Under the pieces are notes generated by a model, which saw nothing but the letters and a program-made list of their open reading frames with translations, ran no database searches and was not told the DNA's origin. A DNA stretch of 37,761 bases from a virus, in IMG/VR virus record IMGVR_UViG_3300032087_004172, positions 1 through 37,761 of that record. One strand, given 5' to 3'. The stretch's first letter is position 1. Each line of letters begins with the position of its first letter. Below are positions 31,736 through 37,761 of this stretch, piece after piece. A program made the translations under genes and the position numbers.

Positions 31736-32518
31736 ATGGACTACTATGCTACACTCGGAGTGTCAAACACTGCTTCTCAGGATGATATCAAGACTGCATT
31801 TAAAAAACTTGCTCTTGAACATCATCCTGATCGGGGCGGCGATGAAAAAAAGTTTGCACAAATTAGTGAAGCATACGATACATTAAAAGATGTTGCAAAA
31901 CGCAAAGAGTATGACGATCCAAAAGTTTTTAGTTATAACTCTAAAACAGATTTTGATTCCTGGCTTAACAAAGAGTTTTATTACAGGACAGGCAGACGTA
32001 ATCAAAATATTAAAATAACGTATACAATATCTTTTGCTGAGCAATTTACTGGTAAGCATACTGACCTAAGCTATCAATTACCCAGTGGAAAAACAAAAAC
32101 AGTGTCTATCAAAATTCCAAAAGGAATCGCACAAGGACAGAACTTGACTTTTTCAAATTTAGGTGATGATTCAAATCCTTATGTTGAATCGGGCGCACTT
32201 ATACTGTCCATAAAAGTAAAAAGTACACCAAATTGGAAGCGTGAAGGTAATGATGTACGTACATCAATTAAAGTAAATGTACTAGACCTTATATTAGGTA
32301 CAAAAGTTTCTTTATCAACTCCAATTGGCAAAGAATTTGTATTAAATATTAAACCCGGCACTAAACCAAATACAGTGCTAAGTATACCCGAGTATGGCAT
32401 TCCGCATCTAAGCACAGGCATTTGCGGAAATGTTTTAGTAAAAATCGAAGGCGAAGTTCCATTAATTACAGAGGATTCTATAATTGATAAATTAAAGCAA
32501 ATACGTGATTCAATGTAG
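31736..32518 (+). CDS. DnaJ-family co-chaperone, CbpA-like (type II)
   Basis: The 260-residue protein has an N-terminal J domain ([16 protein letters not shown], with HPD at 30-32 in HHPDRGG) and a C-terminal substrate-binding domain ([56 protein letters not shown]). The zinc finger and Gly/Phe stretch of classical DnaJ are absent, so it resembles CbpA/type II proteins, slightly short (CbpA about 306). It would stimulate host DnaK, here likely for virion-protein folding. I take ATG 31736, which starts MDYYATLG; an ATG at 31732 is out of frame. It lies 8 nt after the holin-like gene. Confidence 0.9.
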   Translation: MDYYATLGVSNTASQDDIKTAFKKLALEHHPDRGGDEKKFAQISEAYDTLKDVAKRKEYDDPKVFSYNSKTDFDSWLNKEFYYRTGRRNQNIKITYTISFAEQFTGKHTDLSYQLPSGKTKTVSIKIPKGIAQGQNLTFSNLGDDSNPYVESGALILSIKVKSTPNWKREGNDVRTSIKVNVLDLILGTKVSLSTPIGKEFVLNIKPGTKPNTVLSIPEYGIPHLSTGICGNVLVKIEGEVPLITEDSIIDKLKQIRDSM

Positions 32519-32543
32519 AAAAAACTTTACCTTTTGGCATTTT

Positions 32544-32560
32544 TGTTGTAATATACAACA
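32544..32560 (+). promoter_or_regulatory. 7-bp perfect inverted repeat, possible operator
   Basis: TGTTGTA and TACAACA are perfect complements separated by ATA. The right arm abuts the late-like octamer TACAAATA (32561-32568) and lies 29 nt before the clpA-like ATG, a position where a bound protein could block or activate transcription. Confidence 0.55.
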
Positions 32561-32568
32561 TACAAATA
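32561..32568 (+). promoter_or_regulatory. weak late-promoter-like octamer TACAAATA
   Basis: TACAAATA differs from TATAAATA at one base. It is 21 nt before the ATG at 32590, in the only longer gap (71 nt) of this part of the window. The abutting inverted repeat makes regulation plausible. Confidence 0.35.
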
Positions 32569-32589
32569 AAATAAGAGTGAATATTAAAT

Positions 32590-34803
32590 ATGTTAAACAC
32601 CACAGAAGAAGTACAATTAGCTTTTGACAAGGCATTACGTGACGCTACAAAATTAAGTCACGAGTATATCACATTAGAGCATCTTACATTTGCTATTCTT
32701 TGTGTAGAAGAATTCGAACAAGCACTGAAGGATATTGATATAGATGTGTCTGAATGTAAGACTAATTTAGAAAATCATCTTCTGAATGAATGCAATGATA
32801 TTGTTTCTGATAAAGGACAAAAGGTTAAAAGAACTAGAGCAGTTGAACGTGTACTTCAACGTGCCTTTGCACAGTCTCTTTTTAGTAATAGAGACAAAGT
32901 AGGTCTAGGTGATGTTATACTAAGTATGCTGCACGAAAAGCATTGTTTTAGTGTTTACTTTATGACACAAGCCGGCATCACAAAAGAAAAGATTGCAGAG
33001 CACCTGTTCAGTGAATTATTAGATGCTGAAGGTTTTGGTGGTGTTGCCGGTGGTAGTGCTTTAGAGCGTTATGCAGATAATCTAACAGCACTAGCCGAAG
33101 AAAATAAGATTGATCCAGTAATCGGTCGTGCAGAAGAAATTGAAAGTATTGCGCTGGCATTAGGCCGACGTACAAAAAACAATGTGCTTCTAATTGGTGA
33201 TCCCGGTGTAGGCAAAACCGCAGTGGCAGAAGGTCTTGCACACAAGATTAACAACAAAGAAGTTCCAGAATTTTTGCACGACTATGAAGTTTTTAGTCTA
33301 CGTATTCCATCGTTGCTAGCAGGCACAAGATATCGTGGCGAATTTGAAGAACGTATGGAACACTTGTTAGAAGAATTAGAAGAACGTGACAACTTAATCT
33401 TATACATCGACGAAGCACATATGATTAACGGTGCTGGTGCGGGTAACAGTGAAAATCCTAACGATCTAGCAAATATTCTTAAGCCTGCACTAAGTAAAGG
33501 CAAGATTAAAGTAATTGCAAGCACTACATGGGGCGAATATCGCAAATATTTTGAAAAAGATAGTGCTCTTATGCGTAGATTCCAACGTGTAAGTGTAGAT
33601 GAACCTAGCATGGATACAACAAAAGAAATTCTGCTTGGTATAAAAAAATATTACGAAGAATTCCACAACATTGCTATACATAAAAGTGCAATTGCAAGAG
33701 CAATTAATCTCAGTGTGAAATACCAACATGACAAAAAGCTTCCGGATAAAGCAATTGATTTGCTTGATCAAGCTTGTGCTAGATTTAAAGTTGAACAACG
33801 TAAAGAAAAACGTATTGTTAAAGGCCACAATATTGAGTACGAAATGGCTAAAGTTTTAAAAATACCTCTTGAACAAATCCAAGAAAGAGAAAATACTACT
33901 TTAGCAAGTTTAGAAAGTAACATTAAGGCTCAAGTGTTTGGCCAAGATATTGCTATTGAGCAGATTGTAGATAAAATCTGTGTAGCAAGAGCAGGGTTAA
34001 AAGAAGCAAACAAACCAGTGGGCAGTTTTGTGTTCATGGGCCCTACAGGTACAGGTAAAACAGAAACTGCCAACCAATTAGCTGAAAACTTAGGTGTTAA
34101 ACTTATTAGATTCGACATGAGCGAGTTTCAAGAATCCCACAGTGTATCTAAATTGATTGGTTCGCCTCCCGGTTATGTAGGCTATAGTGAAAGTTCTGGT
34201 AAGCTTATTAATAGTTTACAAGAGAATCCTAATTGTGTACTGTTATTAGATGAAATTGAAAAAGCACACCCCGATATTAGTCAAATCTTACTCCAAATTA
34301 TGGATCATGGTAAAATAACAGGCTCAGATGGAAAAGAAGTTGACGTATCTAATTGTGTTTTAATTTTAACCACAAACTTAGGAGCTGCTGATACCGAAAA
34401 AAGCACAATTGGTTTCAACGGCGACGAAAATAAAACCTATAAGACAGCAGCATTCAAAAAGTTTTTTGCTCCTGAATTTAGAAACAGAATCGATAAAGTA
34501 ATTGTATTTGAATACTTAGGAAAGAAAGTTGTTAGACAAATTGTAATGAAACTAGTAAATGAATTGCAAGATACTCTTTCCAAAAAATCAGTATCTATCG
34601 AGCTTGATAAAAATGCTGTTAACTATCTTATTGAAAATGGTTATGATAAAAATATGGGCGCCCGACCATTAAGTCGACTAATTGATGAAAAGATCAAAAC
34701 ACCACTCAGTAAAGAAATTCTATTTGGCAAACTTCAAAAAGGAGGAAATGTTGCAATTACTGCTGAAGCAGACTTACATTTAGAATTTTTGGATAATTCA
34801 TAA
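32590..34803 (+). CDS. clpA: ClpA-type AAA+ unfoldase with ClpP-docking tripeptide
   Basis: The 737-residue protein is close to E. coli ClpA (758). It has an N-terminal double Clp_N domain (about 1-145). D1 carries Walker A GDPGVGKTA (203-211), pore motif AGTRYRGEFEER (244-255) and Walker B LYIDEAH (271-277). D2 carries Walker A GPTGTGKTE (484-492), pore loop PPGYVGY (526-532) and Walker B LLLDEIEKAHPD (551-562). No ClpB/Hsp104 middle coiled coil is seen. The loop after sensor 1 contains STIGFNGDE (605-613); an I-G-F/L tripeptide here is the ClpP-binding loop of ClpX and ClpA. I infer it docks to host ClpP; no ClpP or ClpS is in the window. The stop overlaps the next gene's start (TAATG). Confidence 0.92.
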   Translation: MLNTTEEVQLAFDKALRDATKLSHEYITLEHLTFAILCVEEFEQALKDIDIDVSECKTNLENHLLNECNDIVSDKGQKVKRTRAVERVLQRAFAQSLFSNRDKVGLGDVILSMLHEKHCFSVYFMTQAGITKEKIAEHLFSELLDAEGFGGVAGGSALERYADNLTALAEENKIDPVIGRAEEIESIALALGRRTKNNVLLIGDPGVGKTAVAEGLAHKINNKEVPEFLHDYEVFSLRIPSLLAGTRYRGEFEERMEHLLEELEERDNLILYIDEAHMINGAGAGNSENPNDLANILKPALSKGKIKVIASTTWGEYRKYFEKDSALMRRFQRVSVDEPSMDTTKEILLGIKKYYEEFHNIAIHKSAIARAINLSVKYQHDKKLPDKAIDLLDQACARFKVEQRKEKRIVKGHNIEYEMAKVLKIPLEQIQERENTTLASLESNIKAQVFGQDIAIEQIVDKICVARAGLKEANKPVGSFVFMGPTGTGKTETANQLAENLGVKLIRFDMSEFQESHSVSKLIGSPPGYVGYSESSGKLINSLQENPNCVLLLDEIEKAHPDISQILLQIMDHGKITGSDGKEVDVSNCVLILTTNLGAADTEKSTIGFNGDENKTYKTAAFKKFFAPEFRNRIDKVIVFEYLGKKVVRQIVMKLVNELQDTLSKKSVSIELDKNAVNYLIENGYDKNMGARPLSRLIDEKIKTPLSKEILFGKLQKGGNVAITAEADLHLEFLDNS

Positions 34804-35495
34804 TGATAGAAGTAGTAAGCGACAAACTTTTTTATAACAAATATGTTTATAAACTTGAGATGTATACTGGGGTTGCTCATCTGTTTAGAGGAAAAAATTT
34901 ACAAGGAGTAAAAGAACTTATAGATTTTTACCAAAGTAATATTGACGACTGGGACGACGAGGCATCTGAAATTTATGACGATGTGGCTCATATTGGCTAT
35001 GCCACAAAATGGCTATTAAAAAGATTTAAACCTACCCATCAAGAATTAAGAGATACGATTAGGTTATATAACTTTTTATCTTTAGATAATGACACAAAAG
35101 TAAGAGTCGAAATGAATAACTTGGGTTTATACAGCAATGACAGACCTTTACTAGAGTCTATAAGTGATACTTTAGAAAATACTTCTCTAATTTTGCATGT
35201 TCCGAAATGCCTTCCTGAAGAAATGAAACCAAATACTGTCTATCATTCGTTTGCAGACAAATATGGTTACAAGATTACCATTGGCAAAGTTTATGATAGC
35301 GGTCTTGCAGATTACATTGAAGCAAATAACAACAATTTTGTTAAGGCTGGTGCTACTTGTATAGCAAATATAAGAAATAAAACTACAGGCGTGTACAACA
35401 GTTTTTATTTTTATGTACGTGATGAGAAAATATTGAACATTATATCAATGTTTGGTTTCGAAATCAAAAGAATAGACAAGTTGCTTCCTAAGTAA
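34803..35495 (+). CDS. unknown protein coupled to ClpA
   Basis: The 230-residue protein starts in the clpA-like stop (TAATG), so it is translationally coupled to it. It reads as soluble, helix-rich and then mixed: LVSDKLF-like opening (MIEVVSDKLFYNKYVYKLEM), an acidic helix IDDWDDEASEIYDDVAHIGY, a basic helix, and a C-terminal domain with YGYKITIGKVYDSGLADYIE and FKRIDKLLPK-like basic end. I recognise no family. Coupling to an unfoldase suggests an adaptor or substrate-delivery factor, which is inference only; a virion-assembly protein is also possible as fibre genes follow. Confidence 0.65.
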   Translation: MIEVVSDKLFYNKYVYKLEMYTGVAHLFRGKNLQGVKELIDFYQSNIDDWDDEASEIYDDVAHIGYATKWLLKRFKPTHQELRDTIRLYNFLSLDNDTKVRVEMNNLGLYSNDRPLLESISDTLENTSLILHVPKCLPEEMKPNTVYHSFADKYGYKITIGKVYDSGLADYIEANNNNFVKAGATCIANIRNKTTGVYNSFYFYVRDEKILNIISMFGFEIKRIDKLLPK

Positions 35496-35499
35496 ATCA

Positions 35500-35507
35500 G
35501 ATAAATA
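35500..35507 (+). promoter_or_regulatory. late-promoter-like octamer GATAAATA, very close to start codon
   Basis: GATAAATA ends only 5 nt before the ATG at 35513. With T4-type spacing, transcription would begin at or next to the A of the ATG, giving a leaderless message. No Shine-Dalgarno sequence precedes this gene. Confidence 0.5.
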
Positions 35508-35512
35508 ACACT

Positions 35513-35938
35513 ATGCCAGGAAATAGTGTAACAATATTAACATCACAAGTCCATCCAGAGGACAGCACAGTAAAAAGCGTAACCGGTGATAAGCAAAAAG
35601 CAGACGGTTACTTTGGGCGTTCAGATGGGTTTCATACTGTACAAATAAATTTAACAGAGTTTACAGGCGAAATTGCTTTTCAAGGCAGTCTTGCAATAAC
35701 ACCAAGTGATACTGATTGGTTCAGTGTAGAAATTTCGTCAACAACAGACACCACTGTAGCAAGTGTTGATACAACAGGTGCAATCACATCTGCGACTACA
35801 ACAACCTTGTCTAGTGTATCACTGTCAGATGAAAGTTCTAATATAAATTATAACTTTACAGGCAATTATGTATGGATCAGAGCTGTGGTTACAAATTGGA
35901 CTAGTGGCTCTATAAAAAGTATTTTAATGAATTTCTAG
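35513..35938 (+). CDS. small Ig-like/beta-sandwich virion protein
   Basis: The 141-residue protein is Ser/Thr-rich with alternating beta strands (AFQGSLAITPSDTDWFSVEI, NFTGNYVWIRAVVTNWTSGS), no Cys, and no signal peptide. Such small beta-sandwich proteins occur beside tail-fibre genes in marine myoviruses. A late-promoter-like octamer abuts its start and a large fibre gene follows after 10 nt with an AGGA site. It may decorate the tail or capsid, or assist the fibre. No nearby alternative in-frame ATG exists, so the start is fixed at 35513. Confidence 0.7.
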   Translation: MPGNSVTILTSQVHPEDSTVKSVTGDKQKADGYFGRSDGFHTVQINLTEFTGEIAFQGSLAITPSDTDWFSVEISSTTDTTVASVDTTGAITSATTTTLSSVSLSDESSNINYNFTGNYVWIRAVVTNWTSGSIKSILMNF

Positions 35939-35948
35939 GAAAAGCTAA

Positions 35949-37761
35949 ATGGTCCAAAAGAATATTAACATAGGTTCAGCAGAAATAGCAGGAGACGGAG
36001 AGAGTATTCGTAGTGCTTTTTCTAAAATACAAGATAACTTTACTGAACTTTTTAATCGACCAACAACCGAAGCAGGTAATACATTACAAATAGACCTACA
36101 AGGTAATGTTGTAGGCGCTGATAGTGCTCTTATAATAAATTCTAGTGATAGCAGTATTACCGCAGGCGGCGGTATTACTGGAGATTTAACAGGTAATGTC
36201 ACAGGTACAGTAAGTAGTATTTCTAACCATAACCTAAGCGGCTTAGGTAACGTAAGCACGGCAGTGCCAACTACAGGTCAAGTGTTAAAATGGAATGGAT
36301 CTGAATGGGCTCCGGGTACTGACAATACAGGGTCTGGCGGCAGCGATGGCGGCAGTTTTTCATTTATTGTTGCTGCTGACGATAGTGTTCAGCGAATCAT
36401 TAATAACCAAGAAACACTAAGCGTGTTAGGTGGTACAAATCTTAATACAAGTGCAAATCCGGAAGCTGCTGTAACTATTAACTTAGATACTAGCATATCG
36501 CTTGACAGTGTAACCACTACTTCATTATTTACAAGCACTATAGATACTTCTGATTCGTCTTCACTTACTATTACACCATCTGTTGTAATGAGCAGTGATC
36601 TTACTGTTGAAAATACATTAAATCTAATAAATGCTGTAAACTTACCTGCAGGTTCTACACTTAACGGTCAAAGTTTAAGTGTGACAGATGGAATTACAGA
36701 AGTTGTACAAGATACAAGCCCGCAACTAGGCGGCAATTTAGATTTAAACAATTTTGATATTACAGGTACTGGTAATATTCCTGCTGCAAACTTGACAGGC
36801 GCTTTGCCAGCAATAGATGGTAGTGCTCTAACAGGCGTGCTTACAGCAGGTGGTGACTTTGAAGGCAACTTGTCAGGTTCAGTGTTTGCAGATGATTCAA
36901 CAATATTAGTAGATGGTGTGAATGGCACACTAAACTCATCAGCACTTACCAAGCCTATTGCACTTGCCGACAATGAGAAAATAACCTTTGGTGATGGTGA
37001 TGACTTAGAGATATATCATAACGGAACTGCAAATTATATTGCTGGAGCGGGCGGGACGATAATTACTGGAAACTGGTTATATCTACGAAAGTCCGGTAGT
37101 GCTGAAAATTATCTCATAGGTAAAGCTGACGGAGCAGTTGAAGTATATTATGATAATGTTAAAAAGTTAGAAACCACAGCAGATGGTATTAGTGTAACAG
37201 ATCATATAGCATTAGCCGATAATGGCGAACTAAGATTAGGCACTGACAATGATATGCAGATTAGTCACAGTGGCACAAACGGTTTGGTCAAAAGCGTCAC
37301 AGGCACGCTTGTCTTACAAGGTCCTACTGTTAGAATACAAGATAGTGGATCGGCTCAGACAGCCTTTTCTGCCTCCGACGGTATTGCTACACTTTTATTT
37401 GAGAACTCAGCAAAACTGGCAACAAGCACAGATGGTGTTGCTGTTACAGGTAAAATCACAGGACTTACAGATCCAACTAACGCACAAGATGCAGCAACCA
37501 AAGCCTATGTAGATGCTTCAGCATTTGATGGAGCATTTGGTTCGCTGTCAGGAACACCAACCACACTTGGTGGATATGGTATTACAGATGCGGCAAACAC
37601 TTCAGCAGAAACAACATTCACAAAAGACGTGCATTTTGATAGAGGTGTAGAAGAAAAATTCCAAACACTTACAGGACAATCAGGAGTTGTTATTCATAAC
37701 TGGAATGATGGACACGTATTTTATCACACAACACCAGCAGGTGATATTACTGCAAACTTTA
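35949..37761 (+). CDS. tail fibre protein, 3' end beyond window (partial)
   Basis: The frame is open from ATG 35949 to the right edge (604 codons, no stop). The N-terminus (NINIGSAEIAGDGESIRSAF, then SKIQDNFTELF) is the attachment module shared with 2320 and 9994. Later come TSPQLGGNLDLNNFDITG, GSVFADDSTILVDGVNGT, and two copies about 83 residues apart of a unit opening LADNEKITFGDGDDLEIYHN and LADNGELRLGTDNDMQISHS. DPTNAQDAATKAYVDA and GTPTTLGGYGITDAA follow. Near the edge is GVEEKFQTLTGQSGVVIHNW, resembling a common fibre C-terminal region, so the true end is probably not far outside. AGGA precedes the ATG. It is probably a host-recognition fibre subunit. Confidence 0.85.
   Translation, partial: MVQKNINIGSAEIAGDGESIRSAFSKIQDNFTELFNRPTTEAGNTLQIDLQGNVVGADSALIINSSDSSITAGGGITGDLTGNVTGTVSSISNHNLSGLGNVSTAVPTTGQVLKWNGSEWAPGTDNTGSGGSDGGSFSFIVAADDSVQRIINNQETLSVLGGTNLNTSANPEAAVTINLDTSISLDSVTTTSLFTSTIDTSDSSSLTITPSVVMSSDLTVENTLNLINAVNLPAGSTLNGQSLSVTDGITEVVQDTSPQLGGNLDLNNFDITGTGNIPAANLTGALPAIDGSALTGVLTAGGDFEGNLSGSVFADDSTILVDGVNGTLNSSALTKPIALADNEKITFGDGDDLEIYHNGTANYIAGAGGTIITGNWLYLRKSGSAENYLIGKADGAVEVYYDNVKKLETTADGISVTDHIALADNGELRLGTDNDMQISHSGTNGLVKSVTGTLVLQGPTVRIQDSGSAQTAFSASDGIATLLFENSAKLATSTDGVAVTGKITGLTDPTNAQDAATKAYVDASAFDGAFGSLSGTPTTLGGYGITDAANTSAETTFTKDVHFDRGVEEKFQTLTGQSGVVIHNWNDGHVFYHTTPAGDITANF

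Noticed and set aside
37249-37512. 87-codon plus-strand frame inside the last fibre gene
   Set aside because: It is a shifted-frame shadow of the intact fibre frame that reads open to the edge.
1-37761. tRNA genes, CRISPR arrays, insertion sequences, attachment sites
   Set aside because: I saw no tRNA-like cloverleaf, regularly spaced repeat array, transposase or integrase gene; intergenic space is too small to hold most of these.

Overview
This AT-rich 37.8 kb window looks like part of the genome of a T4-like marine myovirus that infects a heterotrophic alphaproteobacterium; a SAR11/Pelagibacter-type or similar host is my inference. The evidence is as follows. Genes are packed tightly and mostly on the plus strand, with many stop/start overlaps. 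There is a T4 gp44-type clamp loader, with PhoH, ThyX, MazG, thymidine kinase, a GroES-like co-chaperonin and an IscA/HesB-like protein typical of marine T4-like phages. Large fibre proteins carry the usual marine-myovirus modules. Several genes are preceded by octamers matching the T4/cyanophage late promoter (NATAAATA). A 7Fe ferredoxin of the FdxA type and a tripartite tricarboxylate transporter pair point to a heterotrophic proteobacterial host rather than a cyanobacterium. I see no tRNA, rRNA, CRISPR array or insertion sequence.

Layout. (1) Positions 1-2.3 kb: a UV-damage endonuclease, a convergent secreted HExxH protein, a coiled-coil protein and an IscA-like protein. (2) 2.3-16.8 kb: a late structural block. 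It holds a 2268-residue fibre/beta-helix protein, two smaller fibre-like proteins, a protein with about four He-PIG-like repeats, then a tightly coupled four-gene cassette (CPF-motif protein, Bpt/ATE-like GNAT transferase, DUF6614-like protein, amidinotransferase), then another small virion protein. (3) 16.8-22.8 kb: mixed replication and metabolism genes. These are a DnaE-palm fragment, a QueD-like protein, a GroES-like co-chaperonin, a sulfotransferase-like protein, MazG, a TupA-like ATP-grasp protein, small membrane or unknown proteins, and the gp44 clamp loader. (4) 22.8-28.5 kb: auxiliary metabolic genes for thymidine kinase, TctA permease, a 2OG-Fe(II) oxygenase-like protein, a TctC-type binding protein, an MTA/SAH-type nucleosidase, FdxA ferredoxin and ThyX. 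(5) 28.5-32.5 kb: PhoH on the minus strand, two unknown conserved-looking proteins, an overlapping Rz/Rz1-like spanin pair, an EF-hand two-TM holin-like protein and DnaJ. (6) 32.6-37.8 kb: a ClpA-type unfoldase, an unknown protein, and a second fibre block running off the right edge.

How the genes may work together. The phage seems equipped to make dTMP (ThyX, Tdk), adjust nucleotide pools (MazG, nucleosidase), supply or mature Fe-S and redox proteins (IscA-like, FdxA), import organic acids (TctA/TctC) and take over host proteostasis (GroES-like, DnaJ, ClpA with a ClpP-docking tripeptide). The two features I find most unusual are the TctA/TctC transporter carried without a recognisable TctB, and the fibre-coupled amidinotransferase/Bpt-like cassette. 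Family assignments come from motifs read by eye, with no database search.
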